From Saccharopolyspora gloriosae (GTDB taxonomy: Bacteria; Actinomycetota; Actinomycetes; Mycobacteriales; Pseudonocardiaceae), in assembly GCF_022828475.1 (NCBI RefSeq), contig NZ_CP059557.1:4883470-4947469 (forward strand): DNA of 64,000 nt, in the 5' to 3' direction. A program made the translations under genes and the position numbers. Of the stretch, positions 55,048 through 63,369 are shown piece by piece. Numbering within the stretch: position 1 is the stretch's first letter; every line of letters starts with the position of its first letter. The notes under the pieces are model-generated. The model was not told the DNA's origin. It made no database searches and saw only the letters and a program-made list of their open reading frames with translations.

Positions 55048-56433
55048 CTACCGCTTGCCGACGCACTTCTCGTACAGGCCGGGAAGCCGCTGGCCGGGGT
55101 CGTATCGCTCCTTCAACTTCTCGTAGGCGGGGCGGTTGTAGAGCCGCCAGAACTCCTCCGGTTCGTAGAACGAGTCGGAGTAGAGCGACTTGTGCCCGTC
55201 CAGTTCGCCGACGACGTCTTCGATGGCGCGGTTGTACTTTCCCGGCGCGTCTCCGGGTGTCGTGTCGACCGCGGACCAGAAGCCCACGTTGACGTAGAGC
55301 GTGTCCGGGTCCATCGGGTACAGCGACCAGCCCTGCCGGTCGCGCAGCTGGACCGGGCACAGCCAGATCGGTTCGATGCCGATCTCGCGGTGGAAGAACT
55401 CCAGGAATTCCGGCAGCCGCGTCACCGGGATCTCCACGTCCTGGATCACCGGTTCGCTGCCCGCCGCTCCCCTGCGCCGGGCGAGCCGGTCGGAGAGCCC
55501 GGCCTTGCGGTCCCAGGCCACGATGCGCCGGTACACGTCGGAGCGCCGGTACTTGCGGGGCCACACCTTGCGGACCGCGGGGTGCTGCACGCCGAACGCG
55601 CGGGAGCACCAGAACCAGTCGGTGTCCCAGCGCCACAGGTAGTCGTGGGTGCTCAAGTGATCGGTCTGGTGGTCGCGCAGCGAGCGGTAGTAGATCCCCT
55701 GGCCGGTGTAGTCGCTGGTCGCGGGCGCCTCGGCGACGTAGGTGCCGACGGTGAGGTACTGCTCGTCGGGGGCGAACACGGTGCCGTCGATGAAGTCGAC
55801 CCGGTGGCCTTCGAATTCGCGGTCCCGGCAGATTTCCGTGATGGCCGCGGCGCATTCCTCCGCGGTGGAGAACCGGATGTGGCGCAGCCGCACGTAGGGC
55901 TCGGTGCGTTCGATCTCGACTTCGAGGCGCAGCGCGTAGCCGAGCGTGCCGTAGGAGTTCGGGAAGCCGCGGAACAGGTCGGCGTGCTCGTTGTCCGGCC
56001 GGGCCACGACGACCTCGCCGGAGCCGGTGAGGATCTCCATCTCGCGCACCGATTCGTGCGGCAGGCCGCTGCGGAACGAGGCGGCCTCGATGCCGAGGCC
56101 TGCGACGGCGCCGCCGAGGGTGATCGTCTTGAGCTGCGGGATGACCAGTGGCACGTGCCCGGTGGGCAGGTGCGCGGCGACGACGGTCTCGTAGGTGGCC
56201 ATGCCCTGCACCTGCGCGGTGCGGGTGCCCGGGTCCACCGACAGCACCCGGTTGAGCCTGCCGACGTCGAGTCCGGTGGTGGCCGGGTCGCGGAACCGGA
56301 ACAGGTTGGAGGTGGGCTTGGCCAGCCGCACCTGCTGTCCGGGCGGGATTTTCGCGTATTCATCGACCAGGGCGGCTACCTCGTCGGAGTGGTCGGCAGG
56401 CACTGCTCCCGAGATTCCCGGATCGACTCCCAT
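55048..56433 (-). CDS. tmsA: FAD-binding oxidoreductase for 10-methyl fatty acids
   Basis: A 461-residue PCMH-type FAD oxidoreductase. The FAD-binding stretch (KPTSNLFRFRDPATTGLDVG, PGTRTAQVQGMATYETVVAA, then IPQLKTITLGGAVAGLGIEA) is at about 40-130, and the C-terminus keeps GFWSAVDTTPGDAPGKYNRA. With the methyltransferase it matches the TmsA/BfaA enzyme that reduces the 10-methylene intermediate to a 10-methyl branch. ATG 56433 (MGVDPGISGAVPADHS) is used; ATG 56445 is possible. It heads a tmsA-tmsB-caspase run on one strand. Confidence 0.85.
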   Translation of the reverse strand: MGVDPGISGAVPADHSDEVAALVDEYAKIPPGQQVRLAKPTSNLFRFRDPATTGLDVGRLNRVLSVDPGTRTAQVQGMATYETVVAAHLPTGHVPLVIPQLKTITLGGAVAGLGIEAASFRSGLPHESVREMEILTGSGEVVVARPDNEHADLFRGFPNSYGTLGYALRLEVEIERTEPYVRLRHIRFSTAEECAAAITEICRDREFEGHRVDFIDGTVFAPDEQYLTVGTYVAEAPATSDYTGQGIYYRSLRDHQTDHLSTHDYLWRWDTDWFWCSRAFGVQHPAVRKVWPRKYRRSDVYRRIVAWDRKAGLSDRLARRRGAAGSEPVIQDVEIPVTRLPEFLEFFHREIGIEPIWLCPVQLRDRQGWSLYPMDPDTLYVNVGFWSAVDTTPGDAPGKYNRAIEDVVGELDGHKSLYSDSFYEPEEFWRLYNRPAYEKLKERYDPGQRLPGLYEKCVGKR

Positions 56434-56918
56434 GGGTCCGACCATATGGCGCCAGCGGAGACCCGGCATCCCACTTTGCGGAGCTCGCGGCGGCGGGCTC
56501 GTCCAGTTGGCCGGTTGGATCGCCCGAACCTCAAGCGATCCACCGGTACCGGAAACCCCGCAACAAGTTGCGTCACACAACTGATTTCGCAGGTCACCCG
56601 ACTCGGCGATCAACTGCGGAAGCGGCTTCGCCGAGATGCTCACAACCGGCCGACCAGCCCAGCTGCTCCGTTCGAGCGATATTGATCACATCGGGCACCG
56701 GGTCCGCCCGATCGGCCCAGTGCGTGAGCACCCGACGACGGGCCGTCGACCGCGCCTGGGCGCGGGCGCCCCCGACGCCCGCCCACGAACCTGTCGTCCG
56801 CGCCGCTTCGGGACGACTCCCGCGAAGCGGATGATCTCTACCCCAGACGCCCGCCGGCGCTTCCGTCGACCTCACCGGCCCCGAAACCGCCCCGCCGCAC
56901 GAACCGCGACGCCTCCGC
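56434..56918. other. Intergenic region upstream of tmsA
   Basis: 485 bp between the tmsA start and the adenylyl cyclase stop, both genes reading leftward. CGCAACAAGTTGCG (56559-56572) is a perfect inverted repeat (6-bp arms, 2-bp spacer) about 126 bp upstream of tmsA and could be a TetR-like operator. No reading frame with family similarity or good codon use was found. Confidence 0.4.
56559..56572. promoter_or_regulatory. Palindrome upstream of tmsA
   Basis: CGCAAC-AA-GTTGCG, a perfect 14-bp interrupted palindrome 126 bp before the tmsA start codon. Its size suits a TetR- or GntR-type dimer; no regulator is adjacent. Confidence 0.3.
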
Positions 56919-57926
56919 TCAGCGAGCGCGACGCAAGGCGTACGCGCGCAACCCGCGGAAACTCTGCACCTTCGTCGGCCCGATCGACGTCAGCGAGTAA
57001 CCGGGATGCGAACGCAGCGCGGTCGCGAGCTCCCGGTCCACCAACGCCGAAGCCGGCCGGGCCACCGAGGTGAGCCTGCTGGCGATGTTCACCGTCGAGC
57101 CGTACACGTCGCCGAACCTCGCCAGCACCGGCCCCTGGGCCAGCCCGATCCGCAGCGGCGGCAACTTGCCCGCACCGTTGATCCGCTCGTTGAGGGTCAA
57201 CGCGATCTCCGCCGCGTCCGCCGCCGTGTCGGTCACGAACAGGACCTCGTCGCCGACCGTCTTCACGATGCGGCCGCGGTTCTCCGCGACCACGCCGGTC
57301 GCCGTTTCCTCGAACTCGTCGATCAGGCCCGCCAGCTCGACCTCGCTGAAGTCGCGGATCAGACGCGTGTAGCCCACCAGGTCGGCGAAGCCGATCACCT
57401 GCACGCGCTCGTCGGCCGCGCTGCCGCGCTCGGTGAGCTCACGCGCGGCGGTCGCCGCGAGGTGCCTGCGCCACACGTAGCCCTGCAACTGCTCCATCAC
57501 CGGCGCGATCGCCCCGGCGAACTGCGCGGTGACGTCCAGGTCCTCGGCGAACCGGTCGCCGAGCACCGACCGGAAGATCCCGACCTGCCACTCGGCCAGC
57601 CGCGACATCGTCTGCGCGAGGGTGCGCGCGACCGCCGTCTCCACCTCGGTGGTGATCACCTCGGCGGAGACGAGCTGCACCAGCGTGCGCACGGCCTGCA
57701 CGTCCGCATCGGTGAACAGCACCTCGTCGTCCTCGACGTGGGCGAACCCCATCGCCTGCCACAGCCGCTCCGCGCGGGCCAGGTCGACGTCCGCCTTCTC
57801 CGCCACCTCCGCCTTGGTATACCGGAACTCGCTGCCCAGCAGCGCCTTTTCGACCTCGGGACCGAGCGGCGACTCCGCTCCGTCCCGAGGCCCGTCCTCA
57901 TCGCGAGGTCCGGACAACGAGCACAT
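56919..57926 (-). CDS. Class III adenylyl cyclase with regulatory domain
   Basis: A 335-residue soluble cyclase. Residues 20-165 form an all-helical regulatory domain of the kind found in mycobacterial Rv2212 and Rv1264 cyclases. The catalytic domain starts at GFADLVGYTRLI; metal-binding Asp182 and Asp226, Lys222 (VKTVGDE), Asp273, Asn280 and Arg284 (GDVYGSTVNIASRL) are all kept, so ATP cyclisation to cAMP is expected. Its ATG lies 29 bp inside the 3' end of the universal stress protein gene, so the two are likely coupled. Confidence 0.9.
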   Translation of the reverse strand: MCSLSGPRDEDGPRDGAESPLGPEVEKALLGSEFRYTKAEVAEKADVDLARAERLWQAMGFAHVEDDEVLFTDADVQAVRTLVQLVSAEVITTEVETAVARTLAQTMSRLAEWQVGIFRSVLGDRFAEDLDVTAQFAGAIAPVMEQLQGYVWRRHLAATAARELTERGSAADERVQVIGFADLVGYTRLIRDFSEVELAGLIDEFEETATGVVAENRGRIVKTVGDEVLFVTDTAADAAEIALTLNERINGAGKLPPLRIGLAQGPVLARFGDVYGSTVNIASRLTSVARPASALVDRELATALRSHPGYSLTSIGPTKVQSFRGLRAYALRRAR

Positions 57927-58350
57927 CGCAATCCGCCCGGCGGGAAACCTCGGAAGGCACCGACCCGAGCAATCGGCCTTTGAGCGTGTTCAGACCCCTG
58001 CTGCCCACGACGAGCAGGTCCGCGTCCGCCTTGTCGGCCGCCTCCACCAGCGACGTCACCGGGGCGCCCACCAGCGCCACGGTCTCCACCTCGGGCGCAC
58101 CCGCCTGCCTGGCGTGGTCCGCCGCCTCCAGCAGCGTCTGCTCCGCGGGCGCCGAGCCGATCACCTGGAACGCCTCGCCGCCCAGCTCGTCCTGAGCCTG
58201 CTCGACCTCGCGTTCGCTGCTCGGGTAGTAGGCGCACACGATGACCAGTTTGGCCGATGTGTCCGCCGCGACCGCCGCCGCCTTGGACACCGCCCGCAGT
58301 GAGGGGGGCGACCCGTCCGTTCCGACAACGACACTGCGGTAACTCGACAT
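57898..58350 (-). CDS. Universal stress protein (UspA family)
   Basis: A 150-residue Usp domain starting MSSYRSVVVGTDGSPPSLRA (ATG 58350, GGAGGG about ten bases upstream). The nucleotide-binding signature GSRGLNTLKGRLLGSVPSEV is intact, so it should bind ATP or a related nucleotide. Some actinobacterial Usp proteins bind cAMP, which is notable because the next gene, overlapping by 29 bp, is an adenylyl cyclase. It is divergent from the APC permease. Confidence 0.92.
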   Translation of the reverse strand: MSSYRSVVVGTDGSPPSLRAVSKAAAVAADTSAKLVIVCAYYPSSEREVEQAQDELGGEAFQVIGSAPAEQTLLEAADHARQAGAPEVETVALVGAPVTSLVEAADKADADLLVVGSRGLNTLKGRLLGSVPSEVSRRADCDVLVVRTSR

Positions 58351-58601
58351 CTGCAGATCACCCTCCGTTGCGTGATACACGCTTCGCGCGGACGTGAACA
58401 CTAACGACCGGGCGGCCGACTCGTCACGCAATTCGGGCAAGGACCGCAGCGGGGCGACGCCGAGTCCCGAATCGTGATCTCAATCGATCATGGTACGGGT
58501 CGACAAAGGATCATGGGAAACGTCGTCGCGCCCCACAAACCTCAGGGTTCGCCGCGACACGTACGTTTCGCCGCAACCTACGGACCCTCTAGGAGGATGC
58601 G

Positions 58602-60053
58602 ATGGCAGTACCTGGGCTCAGCCCCGGAAAAGGAGTGTTGCGGCGCAAGCCCATCGACTCGATAGCCGAAGACGACGGCGAATCGAGCACCGGGCTGCAA
58701 CGCACGCTGGGCCTGTGGCAGCTCACCGCGATCGGGGTCGGCGGCATCATCGGCGCCGGGGTCTTCTCGCTAGCGGGGGCGGTCGCGCACGGCAAAGCCG
58801 GGCCCGCGGTGCTGATCTCGTTCCTGATCGCGGGCATCGCCAGCGCCGCGGCCGCGTTCTCCTACGCGGAATTCGCCGGAATGATCCCGAAAGCCGGATC
58901 CGCCTACACCTACGGCTACGCGGTGCTCGGCGAGATCGTCGGCTGGTTGATCGGCTGGGACCTGCTGCTGGAGTACACCGCGATCGCATCCGTGGTGGCG
59001 ATCGGCATCTCCGGCTACTTCAACGAACTGCTCGGATTCCTGCACATCGACCTGCCACTGTGGATGGTGGGCGCACCGGGCACCGAGGGCGGGGACGCCC
59101 CACCGGGCAGTTACAAGGTCAACCTGTTCGCGATGCTGCTGTGCCTGCTGATCGCGTTCGTGCTCAACCAAGGCATGAAGAGCGCAGCCAAGTTCGAGAC
59201 CGCGCTGGTCTACCTGAAGGTCGGCGTCGTGCTGCTCGTGGTGATCGTCGGCGCGTTCCACATCAACGCCGGCAACTACACACCGTTCTTCCCGTTCGGC
59301 ATCGGCGGCGCCGTCACGGGCGCGGCCACCGTGTTCTTCGCCGTGTTCGGCTACGACGCGATGAGCACCGCCGCCGAGGAGTCCAAGGACTCCCAGAAGC
59401 ACATGCCCAAGGCCATCATGTACTCGCTGATCATTTCGATGGTGCTGTACGTGCTGGCCTGCCTGGTGCTCACCGGCATGATCCCGTACCAGCAGATCAG
59501 TGAGGAAAGCGCGTTCGCCACCGCGTTCGCCGACGTCGGCCTGCCCGTGGTGGGCGCGATCATCGCCATCGGAGCGATCCTCGGCATCCTGACCGTGCTG
59601 TTCACCTTCATGCTCGGCGCCACCCGCGTCGGCTTCGCCATGTCCCGCGACGGCCTGCTGCCGAAGTGGTTCTCCCGCACGCACCCGGTGCGCAAGGTGC
59701 CGTCCCGGTTCACCTGGCTCATCGGCATCGTCTCCGCCGTGTTCGCCGGGCTGCTGCCCATCGAGGAAGCCGCCGAGCTGACCAACATCGGCATCCTGCT
59801 CGCGTTCGTCGTCGTGTGCGCCGCGGTGATCGTGCTGCGCTACCGGCGGCCCGACCTGCCGCGCGGTTTCCGCACACCCGGCATGCCGATCGTGCCGATC
59901 ATCGGCATCGTGTTCTCGCTGTGGCTGGTGACCTTCCTGGCACCGGAGACCTGGCTGCGGTTCGGCCTCTGGTTCGTGATCGGCCTGATCGTGTACGCGG
60001 CGTACGGCTACCGCCACTCCCTGATGAACCGGCGGTCCGACGACGCGTCATGA
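58602..60053 (+). CDS. APC-superfamily amino acid permease
   Basis: A 483-residue transporter with 12 or more spans. The first-helix substrate motif GVGGIIGAGVFSLAG (about 46-60) and FAVFGYDAMSTAAEESKDSQ identify the cationic amino acid transporter (CAT/YfnA) branch of the APC superfamily. AGGAGG lies six bases before ATG 58602. It stands alone, divergent from the universal stress protein gene. The specific amino acid is not determined. Confidence 0.92.
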   Translation: MAVPGLSPGKGVLRRKPIDSIAEDDGESSTGLQRTLGLWQLTAIGVGGIIGAGVFSLAGAVAHGKAGPAVLISFLIAGIASAAAAFSYAEFAGMIPKAGSAYTYGYAVLGEIVGWLIGWDLLLEYTAIASVVAIGISGYFNELLGFLHIDLPLWMVGAPGTEGGDAPPGSYKVNLFAMLLCLLIAFVLNQGMKSAAKFETALVYLKVGVVLLVVIVGAFHINAGNYTPFFPFGIGGAVTGAATVFFAVFGYDAMSTAAEESKDSQKHMPKAIMYSLIISMVLYVLACLVLTGMIPYQQISEESAFATAFADVGLPVVGAIIAIGAILGILTVLFTFMLGATRVGFAMSRDGLLPKWFSRTHPVRKVPSRFTWLIGIVSAVFAGLLPIEEAAELTNIGILLAFVVVCAAVIVLRYRRPDLPRGFRTPGMPIVPIIGIVFSLWLVTFLAPETWLRFGLWFVIGLIVYAAYGYRHSLMNRRSDDAS

Positions 60054-60129
60054 GTCGACGATCACCTGATCAGTCGCGGTGACGGTGCACTGCGTCACAG
60101 CGCACGTGGGTACCCGAGATCTAGGGTTG

Positions 60130-60156
60130 CCGGTGCCGCCGGGTCGGCGGCACCGG
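60130..60156. terminator. Hairpin terminator candidate
   Basis: CCGGTGCCGCC (60130-60140), loop GGGTC and GGCGGCACCGG (60146-60156) form a perfect 11-bp GC-rich stem between the permease and coaA. There is no U-tract. Confidence 0.65.
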
Positions 60157-60215
60157 TGCGGACCGGCCGAAGAAGCTCTGGCCGGGCCGGTCCTCAACGT
60201 CGAGGGGTGTGCGCT

Positions 60216-61142
60216 GTGACGCGTGTCCGCGAACTGAGCCCGTACGTCGAATTGCACCGCAAGCAGTGGCGGGAGCTCAGCGACTCGCTGCCGCTGCCCC
60301 TGTCGCATTCCGAACTGGAGGCCCTGCGCGGCCTCGGCGAACCCGTCGACCTCGACGAGGTCGCCGACGTGTACCTGCCGCTGTCCCGGCTGATCAACCT
60401 CCAGGTCGCGGCCCGGCAGCGACTGCACGACAGCACCACCACGTTCCTCGGGGAGACGGCGCCGAAGGTGCCGTTCGTGATCGGCCTCGCGGGCAGCGTC
60501 GCAGTCGGCAAGTCGACCACCGCGCGCATCCTGCGGACGCTGCTGGCCCGCTGGCCGGACCATCCCCAGGTCGACCTGGTCACCACCGACGGGTTCCTGC
60601 ACTCCAAGGCCGAGCTGGTGCGGCGCGGCATCATGCACCGCAAAGGGTTCCCGGAGAGCTACGACCGGCGAGCGTTGCTGCGCTTCGTCACCGAGGTCAA
60701 GTCCGGTGCCGACGCGGTGACCGCTCCGGTGTACTCGCACCTGGCCTACGACATCGTGCCCGGCCACGAACAGGTGGTGCGGCAACCGGACATCCTCATC
60801 GTCGAAGGCCTCAACGTGCTGCAGCCCGGCGCGGGCCTCGCCGTCTCGGACCTGTTCGACTTCTCGATCTACGTGGACGCGCACACCGAGAACATCGAAC
60901 GCTGGTACACGGATCGCTTCCTGGCGCTGCGCGGCACCGCCTTCGCCGACCCCGATTCGCACTTCCACCACTTCGCGAACCTCTCCGACGAAGACGCCCG
61001 CGCCGAAGCGCACCACCTGTGGCACACCATCAACCGGCCGAACCTGGTGGACAACATCCTGCCCACCCGCCCCCGCGCCACCCTGGTCCTGCGCAAAGAC
61101 TCAGACCACACCATCAACAGAGTCCGCCTCCGTAAACTTTGA
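60216..61142 (+). CDS. coaA: Type I pantothenate kinase
   Basis: A 308-residue kinase catalysing the first committed step of coenzyme A synthesis. It has the P-loop GSVAVGKS (93-100) and the [40 protein letters not shown] and [20 protein letters not shown] blocks of prokaryotic CoaA. GTG 60216 is chosen with GAGGGG eight bases upstream. Length is normal. Its stop codon is followed within 30 bp by repeat copy D. Confidence 0.95.
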   Translation: MTRVRELSPYVELHRKQWRELSDSLPLPLSHSELEALRGLGEPVDLDEVADVYLPLSRLINLQVAARQRLHDSTTTFLGETAPKVPFVIGLAGSVAVGKSTTARILRTLLARWPDHPQVDLVTTDGFLHSKAELVRRGIMHRKGFPESYDRRALLRFVTEVKSGADAVTAPVYSHLAYDIVPGHEQVVRQPDILIVEGLNVLQPGAGLAVSDLFDFSIYVDAHTENIERWYTDRFLALRGTAFADPDSHFHHFANLSDEDARAEAHHLWHTINRPNLVDNILPTRPRATLVLRKDSDHTINRVRLRKL

Positions 61143-61169
61143 GCTGGTGGCTGGGCTCTTTTTGCTTGG

Positions 61170-61600
61170 GTGGTCGGGTGGCGGAACCTCAGCTGTCTTC
61201 TCGCTGCGGGATCTTTTTCCCAAGTGGCTCCGCCACGAGGGAAAAAGTTGTCCTCGCGAGAAGACAGCTGAGAACCCGCCGGTGGTCATCTTGCTTGCGT
61301 GGGCTATGTGCTTCGCACATACAGGCACGGCCTTCGGCCGCAAGGCAGGCGGGGCTTCGCCGCCCTTCGCGGACTTCGCCGCCCAACGGCACGGCTTCGC
61401 CGCAAGGCAGGCGGGGCTTCGCCCGCCCTTCGCGGACTTCGCCGCCCAACGGCACGGCTTCGCCGCAAGGCAGGCGGGGCTTCGCCCGCCCTTCGCGGAC
61501 TTCGCCGCCCAACGGCACGGCCTTCGGCCGCGAGGCAGGCGGGGCTTTGTTCGGCGTTCGCGGACTTCGTCGTTGACTGCGCGGCTTCGCTGTAAGGCGG
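61170..61600. repeat. Dispersed nested-palindrome repeat, copy D with 63-bp array
   Basis: The core CTCAGCTGTCTTCTCGC (61188-61204) / GCGAGAAGACAGCTGAG (61256-61272) is followed by the same flank as copy B, then a tandem array whose GGCACGG unit starts recur at 61324, 61388, 61451 and 61514 (64, 63 and 63 bp apart). Units alternate TTCGCC and GGCGAA-type words. It fills the whole gap between the convergent coaA and PucR-type genes; open frames within it are artefacts. Confidence 0.9.
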
Positions 61601-61606
61601 GCGGGG

Positions 61607-63301
61607 TCAGCGGTGGCGGTCTGTTCTGCGGCGCAGGAGCAGGTGGAGGTGGGCCGTTAGGCGTTCGGCCGGATCGGTGAGGTCCAGGCCGGTGATCTCG
61701 GCGGCTCTGCGGGTGCGATGGCGCAGGGTGTTCGGGTGCACGTGCAGGGCGGAGCTCGCGGCTCGTACGTCGCCGAAATGCTCCAGGTACGCCAGCACCG
61801 ACCGGGCCAGCGAGCCGGAATGCTCCGCGTCGTGCTCGAACAGCGCGTTCAGCCGCGGATCGCGGAACCGCTCGTTGCCGCCGAGCACGGTGAGCAGCTC
61901 GCTGAGCACCACGCGGGACCGCACGTCGGCGATGGTGGCGATCCCCGTGTCCAGGTCGTGCGCCATCGCGTCCAGCACGCGGTCCGCCTCCGCGCGCGAC
62001 TGCGGCACCTCGTCCAGCCCCGCCACCACCGACCCCACCCCGGCCTGCGCGGTCGCCCGCAGGTGCAGGCCTGCGGCTGCCACGATCTCCTTGGTCATGC
62101 CGAGCACCCCGGGCATCGCCCTCGAGGGCAGATCCGGCAGCAGCACGTACACCCGCGAATTCAACGTCGTCACCAGGGCGCTGCGCCGGTAGGCCGCGGC
62201 GTGCACCGAAATCAGCCCGGTCATCTCGGTGCGCTCCAGCTCCAGCTCCGGCCGGTCCGACACACCGGCGCGTCCGCGCAAGGTGAACGCCACGACCACC
62301 GCAGGTCGGGACGTGTCGGCTCCGATGTCGCCGGCCACGCCGACCGCGTCGACCTTGCCGTCGAGCAGCCCGATCAACAGGTTCTCCCGCAGGGGTGGCG
62401 CGGCGCTGGCCTCCGCGCGCTGCCGGATCAGCTGCACCGCGGCCACCCGGGCCGCGCCGAGCAACGCCCGCCGCGAACGCTCCTCGAGCGGTTTCGCCCC
62501 TTCCTGCACCCAGATCGTGCCCAGCGGCTGTGAACCCGCGTGGATGCCGACCGCCATCCGCCGCCGAATGCCGAGGTCGGGGCGTTCGTCCACCCGCACG
62601 ACCTCCTCACCGGAGCGCAACCGCTCGTACACGCCCCACTCGCGCAGCATCGCCAGGTAGGGCTCAGGTCCGCGGCGGCCGAGGATGGACAGCCTGCGCA
62701 GCTCGTCCACGTCGTCGTCGGAGCGGGAGTACGCGAGCACCCTGCTGGCGGTGTCCTCGATGCTCACGATGCCGTCGGTCATCGCCGCGACCGTCTGGGC
62801 CAGCGAGAACAGGTCCCCGAGCGACTCCCCCGCATCGGCCTCGACGGTCAACCGCGCGTTGTCCACGACCGAGCGCACCAGCGACTCCAACTGCTCCCAA
62901 CGCACCTCCGGCCACACCCCGAACAGCGCGATCCCCGCGTCGAGCGCGGCGTCCCGCAACGCTCGCGCGTCCTGCTCGGTCTGCGTCTTCACCGCCACCG
63001 CCGCGGCACCGTCGCGGCCCGCGGCCCGGACCTGGCGCAGCGCGGAACGACCGCGCACTCCGATCACCAGCACCAGATCGCCGGGGGTCGTCGTGGAGTC
63101 CTCCTCCGGCTCCACGATCACCACGTCACGCACGTCGACGTCCAGGCCTGCGGGCGCGGCGAGCAGGTCGATCAGCGGCTCTCCGACGGCGACCAGCAGC
63201 TGCCGCAACGGCGCTCCCGCGGTCGCAGCCGACCCACGAGGATCCTTGTTCAACCGGACAACACGCTCCCTCCAAAGATGGCTGATCGTACAGCCGCACA
63301 T
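61607..63301 (-). CDS. PucR-type regulator divergent from pruA
   Basis: A 564-residue regulator. Residues 30-150 form a PucR N-terminal domain (LRQLLVAVGEPLIDLLAAPA), followed by a GAF-like centre and a C-terminal PucR HTH (DVRAASSALHVHPNTLRHRT, then RRAAEITGLDLTDPAER). ATG 63301 has AGGAG ten bases upstream; TTG 63253 is an alternative. It is divergent from pruA across 68 bp, the arrangement expected of a proline-responsive activator of proline catabolism. Confidence 0.9.
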   Translation of the reverse strand: MCGCTISHLWRERVVRLNKDPRGSAATAGAPLRQLLVAVGEPLIDLLAAPAGLDVDVRDVVIVEPEEDSTTTPGDLVLVIGVRGRSALRQVRAAGRDGAAAVAVKTQTEQDARALRDAALDAGIALFGVWPEVRWEQLESLVRSVVDNARLTVEADAGESLGDLFSLAQTVAAMTDGIVSIEDTASRVLAYSRSDDDVDELRRLSILGRRGPEPYLAMLREWGVYERLRSGEEVVRVDERPDLGIRRRMAVGIHAGSQPLGTIWVQEGAKPLEERSRRALLGAARVAAVQLIRQRAEASAAPPLRENLLIGLLDGKVDAVGVAGDIGADTSRPAVVVAFTLRGRAGVSDRPELELERTEMTGLISVHAAAYRRSALVTTLNSRVYVLLPDLPSRAMPGVLGMTKEIVAAAGLHLRATAQAGVGSVVAGLDEVPQSRAEADRVLDAMAHDLDTGIATIADVRSRVVLSELLTVLGGNERFRDPRLNALFEHDAEHSGSLARSVLAYLEHFGDVRAASSALHVHPNTLRHRTRRAAEITGLDLTDPAERLTAHLHLLLRRRTDRHR

Positions 63302-63369
63302 CGCCGTCCCGCTCCTAGTGTTCTGGGTAACCAGGTGCCCCCATCGACGAGCAAGGAGGCGACAAGGCC

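Noticed and set aside
61324-61576. 63-bp tandem array considered as a CRISPR
   Set aside because: Units are contiguous and nearly identical over their whole length with no unique spacers, and no cas genes are nearby.
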